The position numbers and the translations under genes are program-made. A stretch of DNA of 64,000 nucleotides, from assembly GCA_030549495.1 (NCBI GenBank), contig JAUIRK010000923.1:558001-622000 (forward strand). The letters are read 5' to 3'. The notes under the pieces were generated by a model. That model saw only the letters and a program-made list of their open reading frames with translations. It had not been told where the DNA came from and did no database searches. This document shows, piece after piece, positions 34,986 through 46,159 of the stretch; positions within the stretch are counted from its first letter, which is position 1, and each line of letters begins with the position of its first letter. Source of the DNA: Nectonema munidae. Taxonomy: Eukaryota > Nematomorpha > Nectonematoida > Nectonematidae.

Positions 34986-35960
34986 ATATTTTTTCAAGGC
35001 AAAGTCCATAATTATTTGGGAAATTATGCTAGTGTTATAGCTATCTAATAATAAGTTTTTGATATCAGTGAAGTATTTTATATTATAAAATACAGAAACA
35101 TAAACTATTGGAACAATTTCTTATATGACAAAAATTTGCATCAAGACAAGTATACTATAAATTTTTTCATCAATAAGTATTATATTGAATTGGTATATAT
35201 GCTTACTTTTTGATTCTAACGCATCGAAATATATTTATTTATTTAATATATACATTCTCATTATTTTTTTTCTTACAAGCTGCGTCAATTCAAATAACAT
35301 AACATTTTTTTTATAACTAAAACTAACAAAATATATATTAACATTGTATTATATAAATAACATATTTACATATACACATCTTTTCTTCTCTAATGCTAAT
35401 GTTATGGCATGGTTAATTATTACAGCGGCTTCCAGCATTTTGATTGACCTAAACTGACACAACACATGAAACAAACCTACTTCTACTTTTAGAATTTTTT
35501 TTATAATGTTAGCTGCCCATAAAGTTAAAATGGATCTTTTACAAAGTTTGAAAATTATTTAAAATATTATATAATTACTTAATATTTTTACATTATGATC
35601 TTAATTTGATTTTAGATAAAGGCTATAAGTTTGCTGATGTATATTTAGAAAAATTCAATTGCATTTATTTTGTTGTTGGAGCTTTAGATGATCTGGATGA
35701 GAAATGTTTATTTCTAATATTTTCTAACTCAAAAACGTTTAACATAAAAGAATTAATATCAAATAAAGAAAAATGTATCGATTTTAGTTTATTCCACTAT
35801 CCTAATCTAAATCTAAATAAGTAAAATTTATTTTATATCTATTAACCAAATATTCTTGTGCTTTTATTCTCAGGGGGTCTCATTTAAATTTTAAATTCTT
35901 TTTTGACTATTTTTTAGACAAAATATTTTATATTACTAAAATACTAATTTTATTATACCC
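34986..35960. other. AT-rich DNA, no gene seen
   Basis: A 72-codon plus-strand ORF at 35606-35824 resembles nothing I recognise and has no splice or promoter context. The stretch may include the decayed 3' part of the LINE. Confidence 0.4.
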
Positions 35961-36430
35961 AATTAGTAAGGTGGGGGGGGGGGGTATAACATCCATCAAG
36001 TTTTTTTGATGTATTTCTCAACTAAAAAAGTTGTACCAAATCGGCTGAACCATGTCCCTCCAAATTTGTAACTTTTCCTAAAATTGCTGGCTGCATCTTT
36101 TGATAACATTTTCATCGTAGTTGAATGACCTTCTCATGTCAATCAAAATCAAAAATTAATATTTTTCAGCAAATTTTTGATATCTGTATTCTGTAGTTAA
36201 CCTTATAACTCAGTGACTTATAGCCAAAAAATTTAGGAATCTCTATATCCTATTACATCTCTATAGTTTCTTTCATCTGTCATCTATAAAAAAGTGCTGG
36301 ATGTGTTAAGATTGATGTAAATTTACAAAATTAGTGCCATCTTGTGTTAAAGTTTTGTAATTCTTTTAGAAATATCAATTTGAAAAATCTAAAGGGGGGG
36401 GGGGGTCTGTGGCATAAGGCCCTCTGGAGC
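35961..36430 (+). repeat. Direct repeat D, copy 1
   Basis: A G run (35972-35983) is followed by TCGGCTGAACCATGTCCCTC, CTTTTCCTAAAATTGCTGGC, GTTGAATGACC, and AGTTAACCTTATAACTCAGTG. The same words in the same order recur about 2 kb on at 37960-38215. A second G run (36396-36408) follows. It is probably a dispersed element with no coding content. Confidence 0.65.
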
Positions 36431-36829
36431 GTATCCTAATTTTGCCACTCCTTGAAATTTCAAATAGACCTTCAAAACACCCAAAACTTAACAATACAGG
36501 CATATAGGTAAGGAAAATTGGAATAAAAACTTAAGAAACCATTGTGTTGTTGTTAGCGGTTTTTCAGCGCGGTAGAACTTGTTTAATGGGTGGTGTTTTT
36601 TTCTTTAGCTAACTTGAGTGTGTTGATGTTATGGTAATGGTAAATCATCAGTGTATGTGATTAGGCTTATTTGATTGTTGTCTGGTGTTGGTATGACTGA
36701 CCTCCCACCCCCTCTTGATATGCGACTGAAGGGAAGGGGGCTGGGTCTAGAGCCTCCTTTTACTTCTGGCTATGGCCAATTTATATTCAATAAAACATTT
36801 ATTTAAATTTTAGATATATGTATGTTTTT

Positions 36830-37210
36830 ATATTAAATCCGCCCTGTTCAGATTTGTGATGTTGTTTACGTCTGAAAACTTTCCAAAAATATTTTCTCAG
36901 ATTTTAGATGGAATATATGTTTTTATACCGAATTAACGGTGCCAGTTTCATTTCTGGACTCAGTTTTGGCATTTAAGGTTTGAAAATATCTGAAAGCTCC
37001 ACTCAAATTTGCGTTTTATGTCTAAAAACTGTTTCCTATTTCTTTCCTGTTTTTAAATAAAATATGTTTTTATACCAAATTGGCCAGGCTGGTTTAATTT
37101 CTTTACTCAGTATTTGAAATTTGGGTTTGAAAATGTGTCAAAGTCCAAATCAAATTAGTGATTTATACGTGAAAATTATCTCGAATTCATTTCTGCACTC
37201 AGTTTTTACA
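36830..37210 (+). repeat. Degenerate tandem repeat, about 148-bp period
   Basis: The unit contains ATGTTTTTATACCAAATTGG, CTGGTTT.ATTTCTGGACTCAG, TTTGGCATTTAGG and GAAAATATCTGAAAG. The TTTTTATACC word recurs at about 36920 and 37068 with weaker remains on both sides. The same unit recurs at 38350-38790, so the two tracts are related. Confidence 0.65.
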
Positions 37211-37464
37211 ATTAGAGTATAAGAATGTGTGCAAATTTGTAGGTTTTTGATTAGAATCATTATGGATTGAGTTTAAAATTAACTAAAAATTTACTGATTT
37301 ATTTTATTAAACAATCATTGAAATGCGAATTAATTAAAATGAAAATCCTATGTATTTGTATAATTATATAAATAAACTATAAACGTGCATTTATATCTTA
37401 ATACTGATTTATTATACTAAACAAGTGGGTTCCCCAATTCCTCTCTCGCTTCTTTTGAGACAAA

Positions 37465-37615
37465 TCGGATTCTAGGTACCCTAAATTTTGTCCCCTCCTA
37501 CATTATTGTTACTGGAATTCTAGGTCTCCTCAAAGATAATTTCTAGAGGGATTCAAGATCCCCTCAAAGATCATTGGTACTAGGATTCAAAGTCCCCTCA
37601 AATATCATGTGTACC
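37465..37615 (+). repeat. Degenerate tandem repeat, about 45-bp period
   Basis: Roughly four units read GGATTCTAGGTCCCCTCAAA-like sequence followed by GATCAT..GTAC. The units are diverged. No coding or structural role is evident. Confidence 0.6.
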
Positions 37616-37959
37616 CCAATCAATGACATCCTCCGCAAAGAAATCCCCCTTTCAAGTTAATTTTTACTAAAAATAAATTTTTTTTAATCAATGCAAAATA
37701 ATTGAATAAAACATTGAAATAATTAAATATAGTATCTAAAAGTTTCCGAAAATTTTAAACAGACTTCCCCTCCCCTCTAGGCAAAACACTGTGAAGGCCT
37801 TCTCACGTTCTATGAGACACCAGTGTCCAATAAGAAATAATCGTCTACTTTTTGTTATATCAAAACTCTTGTGAAAAGATAGGCAGACGATCAATTTTCT
37901 CCAAAACTTCTGTTAAAAAGGTATTTCATAAAATCTCGCTATGACATTTCAATCTTCAC

Positions 37960-38215
37960 TATTAGTGCTGGGGGAGGGGCGTAAAACTCCCCCTCCCCCC
38001 CTTCTTGACTAAAAATTTAATTGGCTGAATCATATCCCTTCAAATTTCGTGACTTTTCCTAAAATCGTTAGTTGCATCTTAATGATAGTTGAATGACCCT
38101 TTCATGTCAAAAACTGTCAATAAAAATCAAAAATTTTAATTTTACAGCAAAATTTTGATATTATCTGTAGTTAACCTTATAACTTAGTGTCTATATTATA
38201 TACTACCTTGAAAAT
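37960..38215 (+). repeat. Direct repeat D, copy 2
   Basis: It repeats the order of words of copy 1 (GGCTGAATCATATCCCTTC, GACTTTTCCTAAAATCG, TTGAATGACC, GTTAACCTTATAACTTAGTG) about 2 kb downstream. Together with the flanking tandem units it suggests a duplicated block. Confidence 0.65.
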
Positions 38216-38349
38216 TTATAATTATATACAGTTTTGAACGCATAACACTTTAGATATTTAATTTTTTCAATAATCTTGGCTATTTTTTTTAGAAAATGTC
38301 AATCAAAATTTTGATTGATCAGAAATATATCTAATAGAATATTCCTTCA

Positions 38350-38790
38350 AATTTTACATAAAATCTAGGTTTTTATACTAAATCGGCCATGCTGGTTTCT
38401 CTGGACTTATTTTTTATATTTAGGATTTGAAATTATTTCTGAAATCAGTTTTTACATTTAGAGGTTTTATAATTTCTAAAAGTGTCAATCAAATGTTCGA
38501 TTTACAGTCTAATGTCTACAGAAATATTTTTGAAATTTAAATAAAATATCTGTTTTTATGCCAAATGGGAGATGCTGGTTTCATTTTTGGACTCAGTTTA
38601 GGCATTTAGCCTTTTAAAATATCTGAAACCTTCAATCATTTGCGGTTTACTTCTAGAAACTGTCTTCAAAAATATTTTCAAAAAAATAAAATATCTCTTT
38701 CAAATAAAATATATTTTTTATACCAAATCGACTATGCTTATTTTATTTCTGTACTTCATTTTGGCTAATACGGTTAAAAAATATCTGGAA
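38350..38790 (+). repeat. Degenerate tandem repeat, second tract
   Basis: About three units of the TTTTTATACCAAATCGGC...GCTGGTTTCATTTCTGGACT...AAAATATCTGAAA type, as in 36830-37210, with unit lengths of about 150-190 bp and many small gaps. Confidence 0.65.
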
Positions 38791-39904
38791 GTGGCAATTG
38801 AATTAGTCATGTATGCCTGAATTAGTTCTGTAAAAAAATTTCAAAAAATTGTTGTGTATTAGTTATATAATAAAAATAGACTTTTTTTTTTGTATATTTT
38901 GGCCTATAATACCTTCTTCAATCATCTTGAGTATGAAATATTTATTTTAAAAAAACAAACGTATTATAAAATCTTTTAAAGATTAGTATAAGAGAAGGAA
39001 GCAAGTTGAACACTAATTGAAAAGAGAACATGTGATCAAAACAAACAATTAAAAAAAATATCTATCTTGACTAAATGGAAGGTGTACCATATTCTAATGA
39101 ACCAGGAAGTGGTTTTATATAATATTAGGTGCTTCAAAAAGATTTTGACTGTGAAAAAGAAGTTCCTCTTTTACAAATGAAATCTATTTAAATCTATAGC
39201 TTATCATCTAGGATTACAATTATCATTTAACTAAGATGGGTAGGAAATCTGAAAATTTAGAATAGGTCAGATTTATCAAAAATAGCACAGATGCCAATAT
39301 GTGAGAATTTAGTCACTATCAAGATATTTTTAATTTAAATTAAATTTGTCGATATTTTTCCTTTTGCGTCAAAGAGAAAATTTTTTAGATGAAGAACGTG
39401 GACAACTTTTCGTAATTGAACAATGAACATCACGAATGATTCATAAAAAAAAACCTTTGAAATGAGATTGGTTAACAAATATTCAGGCTTGATAATAAAA
39501 TACACAATACTGATAAAAAGAAGATCACATCAAGAAGATTCTTTAATCAGAATGCTTTGAGAGAGGAAAAATCTGTTCAAAATAAATCCTTAAAAAAGTT
39601 TTTTCAAACACATTGAAGAAAATGCATTTTTAATGAAAAAAGAGCTACCAAGAAAAGATCATCATAGAATGAATAGCAAAATTACATTCTGTAAATTATA
39701 ATATGACGTAGAGACTACGAGCCGATAACGAATTTGTAGCCAAAAAGATGGAGGTCCTATCGAGATACCTAATTTACTGACAAATGAAATATTTTGAGTG
39801 AATTAAACACCTAAAGTTGGTTTATTAAATAAATTAAGAAAATAATTACCAGAAAAATACTAAAAGTAGAATTTATTTTGAAGTTTATATATTTGATATT
39901 GATT
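38791..39904. other. AT-rich DNA, no gene seen
   Basis: A few codon-like stretches near 39230-39700 (for example around ATGGGTAGG at 39235) hint at a strongly decayed transposase, but nothing could be assigned. Confidence 0.35.
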
Positions 39905-40600
39905 TACTGGTTTAATCGATTTTTTTGACAGGTTTTATTGATTTCATAAAAATGAACATCACCATTAAATTCTACATACTTGAAAATGGGTATATATGTA
40001 TAAAAAAATTTTATAAAAATAAAAATCTTAATTTTGACATGGGCTGTCATATTTAAATTTTTTTCAGGTTTGATTTTGATAAAAAAAAAAGGAATATCAC
40101 CAGTAAACACCGTGTACTTGAAAATGGGTATATATGTGTAAAAAACTTTATATAATTATTTGGATAAAATGTTTCTTTTTGAGATAAATCAATTTTTTGA
40201 CAGGTTTGATTGATTTTCATAAAAAATGAATATCACCACTGAATTCAGAATGCTTGAAAATGTGTATATATGTGTAAAAAACTTTATATAATTACTTAGA
40301 TAAAAAGTTTCTTTTTAAGATGAGCTGTCATATATAAATCAATTTTTTGACAGGTTTGATTGATTTTCATAAAATGAATATCACCACTGAATTCAGCATA
40401 CTCGAAAATGGGTATATAATGTGTAAAAAACTCGATATAATTATTTCAATAAAAAGTTCTTTTTTGAGATGAGCTGTCAAATATAAATCAATTTTTTGAT
40501 AGGTTTGATTGATTTTGATAAAAAAATGGACATCACCACTGAATTCAGCATAGTTGAAATATATATGTAATATTAAAAATATTTATAAAAACTTATTAAT
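39905..40600 (+). repeat. Five-copy minisatellite, 136-150 bp units
   Basis: The word CAGGTTTGATTGATTTTCAT (with variants) begins successive units at 39929, 40065, 40201, 40351 and 40500. Each is followed by ATATCACCACTGAATTCAG, CTTGAAAATGGGTATATATG, and GATGAGCTGTCA. The later three units are the most alike, so the array grew toward the right. A run of 19 G (40614-40632) lies just beyond it. Confidence 0.9.
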
Positions 40601-40744
40601 ATCTAAGAAAAATGGGGGGGGGGGGGGGGGGGAACCTGAAAACCGAGCACTTGGGCGCACAAATTTAGCCTAACACTATTAGGGTTAAGTATGATTATTC
40701 TTCCACTAGGAAATTTTATTATTATGTATTCAATTTCTTATTAA

Positions 40745-40873
40745 CCCGTTAACGACCAGGATAATCAGACTATATCTAAAGTAAAGCAGAAGACTTGTTT
40801 TAAAAGACATTAATAAATGCAAACGATATTATTTTTGTAAAGTCGACATATGTCGGCTGTGGTCAATACCTGG
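40745..40873. mobile_element. TTAA MITE, family 2
   Basis: It follows TTAA (40741-40744), begins CCCGTTAACGACC and ends GGTCAATACCTGG before TTAC. The body has CAGACTATATC, GCAGAAGACTTG and GCAAACGATATT (weakened GCAGACGA words), then GTCGACATATGTCGGC, nearly the perfect palindrome of the 59.46-kb copy. The length is 129 bp, equal to family 1. Confidence 0.8.
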
Positions 40874-41006
40874 TTACTTTCTTTATATTGAATTTTTTGA
40901 GAGACCGCATTCAGTCGTTTTGATTGGCTGCATCAATAGTTGTGATGATATCATGCAAATATTCTTATGAGGGTAGAATGATTGCTTTTAGATTTTGGTG
41001 TTATAA

Positions 41007-41124
41007 ACTCCCAAAGGCCAAAATGATCAGACTATTTTAAAAAAAGATTTGTATTAAAAAGCATTTATAAACGTAGACGATTTTTCTCTTTGTAAAGTTG
41101 AGAATTCTCGATTCAGGTCGTTTG
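41007..41124. mobile_element. TTAA MITE, family 2, decayed copy
   Basis: GGCCAAAATGATCAGACTAT, AGATTTGTATTAAAAAGCAT, GTAGACGATTTTTC, TTTGTAAAGT and a closing GGTCGTTTG before TTAA follow the order of the neighbour at 40745. The left end is uncertain. Confidence 0.6.
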
Positions 41125-42031
41125 TTAACCTTTGTGTGTACGTAGAATCTATTTACTCTCTTTGCTTCTTTTCATTGGTTGATTTCACTTTCATCGTAAT
41201 GAATGCTGCTTAATGAGATTTAGTTCAATTCATTTGTGCATGTCTCGTTAAATCGTTTAAACCGTATCTTGGTGATGATATTATACTCTCTCGCATAAAA
41301 ACCCACATATGGCATGGATAAGCGGATTATAGTCTTTCCTCCCTCTTCAATTATACAGTTATGGATAACCTTATTTTCACTAGTTTTCTATTAATTTATT
41401 TATTTATTACGTGAATCCTACATCACACACGCACACAATTTGCTCCAAGCCTCCTCTACCAAAGCATTCTTCACATTCAGGAGTGGAAAAAACATCTCTG
41501 GATATCAACCAGGTCTGCAAATTCAGTAAAAACCGGAAAGACCTTTTAATTTCTTTTTTTTCTATGCGAATTCAGTTTTAAAGTAAAAAAAGTTGTAACA
41601 AAGTTAAAAAAATTTATTTTTAAAAAGATAGACAGATACACGCAATTACATTGAGTTTAAATTTTCATTACGAAAAATCAGAAATTTGAGTTTTGCTTTC
41701 TGGTATACTGACAACTTCATGAGTAGACCCAGAACAAATGTTGAAATATACAGTTTCTTTAGGAAAATTTAAAACTTTGTTAAAATGTATTAATTTCTTA
41801 TTTCGAAGTAGGGTCCAATTTAGGGAAACAAAAAATTTGCAGTGTAAAAAAACTATACTATAATATGTGAAATATAATGGGATAAAAAAGGTATGAGAAA
41901 TTTTTTAAATAATAGTTTGGAAAAAAAGTTTGCTCAAGATTTAGCAAAGCAAGGAAAAAATAAGCAAAAGTATGCTTCTCTATAGTCATTTGTTTGTTTG
42001 CATAAAATAAAATTGTATTATATAAATTGAG
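41125..42031. other. Intergenic, no gene seen
   Basis: Nothing was recognised apart from ordinary AT-rich sequence. Confidence 0.45.
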
Positions 42032-42175
42032 GTAAAGGTACCGTGGGGTGTTTTCATCAAGAAGGCACCATTGCGCCGCTTGTGTCAAACTATGAGGAAA
42101 GGAGGCTTGATGCGGGATCGAACCCAATACCTTGAGTTATTGAAACCCAGTATCTAACCAACCTTATTCACGCCT
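42032..42175 (-). mobile_element. tRNA-derived SINE, copy 2 (best preserved)
   Basis: On the minus strand an A-box-like GGTTGGTTAGATACTGGG is followed about 30 bases on by GGTTCGATCCC (42114-42124), a textbook B box of the RNA polymerase III promoter. A tRNA-unrelated body (TTTGACACAAGCGGCGCAA, CACCCCACGGTACC) follows. The start GTGAATAAGGTTGG also fits a tRNA-derived head. It is not a functional tRNA gene: the acceptor stem cannot be formed. Three other copies occur in the window. Confidence 0.85.
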
Positions 42176-42215
42176 TCTCTTAATAAAGAAACTGGCATCG
42201 AGTATTCACGCATAC

Positions 42216-42470
42216 CAGGAGCGGATCTAGAAGATAATTTCCCCACTGAGATTTTATGGCATTTTTTTCCAAAGCATTGCGAATGAGTGCCTAGATCTAG
42301 AGACTATTATTACTTTAGACGTATACACTAGTAACATCTACTCATAACATGTTTCGGATCTCAAATACAAGTCTTCTTTCACAAAATCAAACTATACCCT
42401 GATATGCTGAAAATTTGCAATCGAAGAGGGGGGGGGTAGAAGCTCTCCTCCTTCTCTAAATCCGCCACTG
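42216..42470. mobile_element. hAT-like MITE (CAGGAGCGGATCTAGA / TAAATCCGCCACTG ends)
   Basis: The left end CAGGAGCGGATCTAGA and the inverted right end CAGTGGCGGATTTAGAGAAG form an imperfect inverted repeat. A G run at 42427-42436 lies near the right end. The interior (AGCATTG.GA.TGAGTGCCTAG, GTCTTCTTTCACA) matches the element at 60816-61456. Diverged flanks CACGCATA and CACACATA may be an 8-bp duplication. Confidence 0.7.
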
Positions 42471-44238
42471 ACTCACACATATCCACCCACATACTCTTTT
42501 TGACTGAGCATTTGTTTAAAATTTCTTGAAAATAATTGGGAATTGTCCTGTAATTTTGTCGAACATGCAGTGTTGCAACCGCGTGTGTCCGGGCATTTTG
42601 CAAATTTCGTTTAACGAATTGAAATACTATTTTTTTGGAATCGATTAACGAATGAAATATAACGATGACAACTGTTGAATTATTGTTCCCGTTTATATGG
42701 AATTTTGTTGATCAAATTTTCTTCAGCCCCCTAACCAGGAAAGGCGTGGCCACCACTCAGTATTCAGTATAAATTAGAACCATATGTCAATATGTTACAA
42801 AAAATCAGGCGTATCAAAAGCCGATTAGCGGTCAATCGATATGGGGTCCCAAAAAATATGGCCTATTTATATTGCGAATGTTTCATGCTAAAACTGATAA
42901 AAGAAGTTCAAAAGCTCAACTATTTTGATTGAAGGAATACATTTTTTTTGCAAAACAATTTATTAAATTCATAAATTACACGCTGAAAGTCGTCTTCACA
43001 CCATGAGTTGTCCCTGCTTTCATTCACTTCAAAGCAACAACAGTTATAATGTAATATTTTCGCGACTGTTTATTAGATTAAAGAATCTTTTTGTAATATT
43101 TTTTTAAATTACAATATTTCAAAAAAATTCTCAATTTACAAAACATTCAAATATTCACATTCCGAAACTAGTTTGTTTTGATTTAATTAATTTTTTTACA
43201 GATATCGTGGAATTATTAGCATTATTGGCTAACTTAAACTTGAGAAAGTGTTCTTAACTATAAAAACTGCGGGGCTTAGGGTAGTTTTGCCCTTTCTACC
43301 CACTGCAAGGTTCACAGCGTAAGACTCTCAACTGTTTCTTTTAACCGCTATGCCCAAATCTCCACTGGATACGTGACTTGACTTTTCACAGCCCGGTCGC
43401 CAGACTCCAAAGTACAGAGGTGGGAAAACTGATTTTAATGGGGCCGGGACTATAAGAAAGTGTATACATTTTTATATTTCAAGGGGAGGGGGGGGGGAGG
43501 CAAAGAAACAAGGAATAAGTTTTCTCCTGAAAAATCTACAAACTTGTAGAATCTCATCAATATTCTTGGTCCCAAGCCACATCATAATCATATTTTTCTC
43601 CTTAATATTTCGTTTGCAAAATCTCAAAGCTTATTACTATCTAAAACGAGTATACATTTTACGACGCGATTTTATTGGAGCTTTTATTTTTAGTCTTTAT
43701 TTTAGGAGATTTTATTTTTAGTCTTTATTCCTTTTAGGTTTTTTAATATAAAATATGAGCCCTCAAACCCCGAGCGCTTAACTAAATCCATTGCCGAGTC
43801 AAGAGAACTCTCAAAAGTGGTCTTTGTGAGCAATTCTTTTCCTAATAATATTCAAGTTTAATGAACTCAATGTGGATTAATTCGGAAGAAGTGAAACTGG
43901 GCGTTATACACAGGTGGTCCGTTGGAAAAGCAGATTTGTCTGTATATCAAATTGGAGACAATGTTGTAAAAATGTGTTATTATTTGTGTTAAAGTTTTTT
44001 CTGTGTTTGATTAGATACGATATAAACAGGAACACTACGGTGTAAACATCTTTGTGTGCGAAAAGGGATGGATGCAATTTGATTTCTAATAAATCCTTAG
44101 AGATCGTATATCGAAGTATTAGATTGTTCATGTTAAATCCTACCCCATTAAGTTTGACTAAAGGTAAAATGACACGATTTTCTTTATTGTCTAGTAGGGG
44201 TTAGAGTTACAAAAGAAAAACTAATATTTTTTTAAAAG
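42471..44238. other. Intergenic, one short duplicated segment
   Basis: A 32-bp segment at 43648-43679 is identical to 46060-46091, inside a candidate exon. A G-rich run lies at about 43482-43498, and a tandem TTTTATTTTTAGTCTTTATT word near 43681-43735. No gene was seen. Confidence 0.45.
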
Positions 44239-44359
44239 GATTGTGCTGGTGATATTCGACAACAATCTCGATCTACTCTACTACGACCTTTACGACGACA
44301 TTTATCCAGACATCACGCAATCCATTAAGAAGCAAGAAAGAGAAACGCATTCATCTTAG
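44239..44359 (+). CDS. Candidate terminal exon, unknown protein
   Basis: After an A/T-rich tract ending in AAAAG, a frame of 39 codons (phase 2 start) reads IVLVIFDNNLDLLYYDLYDD and then IYPDITQSIKKQERETHSS before TAG. It is more GC-rich, and its codon composition more protein-like, than the surroundings. It is rich in Asp and Tyr. No family is recognised, no partner exon could be joined, and it may be a chance frame or an old gene remnant. Confidence 0.25.
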
Positions 44360-44463
44360 CTCATTTTCAGTGCTCTTGGAAAAATTATTATGCTCATAGT
44401 GGATTAGAAGTCGATTACTTGAATAAATTCTTGTCCACCTTTCTTTCACCTTTTTGTATTTGT

Positions 44464-44595
44464 AAGGTAAGGTACCTTGGAGTGTTTTCACCGCTTGTCT
44501 CGAACTATGAGCAAAGAAGCCCTGATGCAGGATCAAAGTCGAGATCTTTTGGTATTGAAGCCAAGTATCTAACCAAGCCTACTCACGCATAGGCA
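44464..44595 (-). mobile_element. tRNA-derived SINE, copy 3
   Basis: It has the same minus-strand order as the 42-kb copy: AGGCTTGGTTAGATACTTGG, a decayed B-box region (GACTTTGATCCTGCATCAGG), and a GGTACC-containing end. A small internal deletion removes part of the body. Confidence 0.75.
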
Positions 44596-46018
44596 TCTAC
44601 TTGCGCTATGCAGTAGTTTTCACTGATAACGAAGAGATTTTTGGGGCCTTCTAAATAAGAACATTTTATTTTAATGACTTAAATTTTGATTTTATTAATT
44701 TAAAACATACTAATTTAAATGAATAGCCTTTGATTAAACATTTTCGTATTAATGAAATAAATGAAAGAAGCCCAGGCTAGTAAGTAGTGAAGAGTTAGAC
44801 CTTAACTCATTGTAATGGTTGATGTTAATCTTGTTACCTCTGACGTTAATAAAATCCTTAATTAGATAATGATAAAAAATTATAATGATTTTGATAACGA
44901 TGATAGGGTTCCTAGTCAAAATCCACGAAAACTAAATCCGTCCTACCAAAATCCCCGAAAACTAAAGTTACTACGACCTCAAAACTTTCGGGCATTTTGA
45001 CCAGACATACCCGACCAAAGTGATCTGAATTTGGATATTATCTGACAAGCAGCAAAATTAATCACTAAAAGTGAAGCTAAAATGGCGTGTTCGGTGATTA
45101 ATTTTTGTTGCTGGTCACATTTAGCCAAGACATTTTCATCGTTGTCAAAAGCATATACTTTTTTTTTATATACAAGCAACTCCATTTTTTGGATCAGGCC
45201 TCACCTTGCTAAGGGTGGCGGGCCTTTTCAAGCCTCAGGTTACTTTTTTTTATTAAATTAACTCAAAATGATCTTTTTTATTGGGAAAGGGATAAATAAA
45301 GGGGATGTTTACAATTCAAAAAATTTAGGAAGAGATCCACATAAGGCCGGAGAGATTCTATACAAGTTGCTTAATTTGTGCCCTGATTTGAGAGGCCTGA
45401 ACCCTTAGGAAAGATGTAGAGTCTTGAGGGTTGCGGACTCTAATGAAATAGGTATCCAACTCCGAATAATACTAAAAAATTTAATATATTCAAACAAAAC
45501 TCTTCCTTCTAGTTTGGAGTAAAGAAAGGCCACTGCATATGTTTACAAAAATTAAGCCTATTCTTTTCATTTTTTGAAATGCTTAAAAAATCCGCTTTTT
45601 AAATTTTTTTAGATACCGACGTATCCTTTTAAAATCTCGGATTCCACAACCCTTGTCTCCAAAAATTAAAACTTACAAAACCAAATAGATGGAATGTGTT
45701 TGTATGTATTTAAAATAAAATATTAGTTCCAAAAAGAAGCACAATTTTTTTTTCTAAAAAACTTCAATATACTTATTATATTGATTGATTTGGCTGGAAA
45801 TTTTTTTAGAGTTGCCCAATAGGGCTGTACTTTGTATGTTTATCTACATGCTTTGTCTGAAGTAACAACTGTTGCTTCTAACAGCACAACTCGTTGTGTA
45901 TGTGAGTTTCTATTTCTTTGTTCACATTTCTGATTTTACTATGGTCTATATTCTTTATTTTTCATGTCTCATACCCCACTTTACGATGCAATTTATCTTA
46001 AATTTGCTTTCCTATTAG
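44596..46018. other. Intergenic, weak short repeats
   Basis: Around 44912-44965 the words CAAAATCC.CGAAAACTAAA recur twice, a cryptically simple stretch like the one at 48080-48225. The ORF at 44979-45185 has no recognised family. Confidence 0.4.
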
Positions 46019-46159
46019 AGGTAGGCCAAATTTTAAACGATCTGATTGTCACCACCAATGAGTATACATTTTACGACGCGATTTTATTGGATTCCGACTT
46101 CGACTCCGATTCCTATCCTTTTAAATCTCAGCTACAACTTTTTACCTATGCTTGTGCAG
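46019..46159 (+). CDS. Candidate internal exon, unknown protein
   Basis: A pyrimidine-rich acceptor (CTTTCCTATTAG) and a CAG|GTATGC donor enclose 141 bp that stay open in phase 1-1. The encoded stretch includes NEYTFYDAILLDSDFDSDSY followed by PFKSQLQLFTYACA. Its base composition rises above the surroundings. A 32-bp piece encoding EYTFYDAILL occurs again at 43648-43679, a possible partial exon duplication. I do not recognise the family and found no flanking exons. Confidence 0.35.

Noticed and set aside
39905-40600. A CRISPR-like array
   Set aside because: The whole 136-150 bp unit is repeated, with no alternation of short identical repeats and unique spacers, and the surroundings are eukaryotic.
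42032-42175. A tRNA gene on the minus strand
   Set aside because: A good B box is present, but the acceptor stem and correct arm spacing are missing and the sequence recurs with a common non-tRNA body, so it is a SINE.
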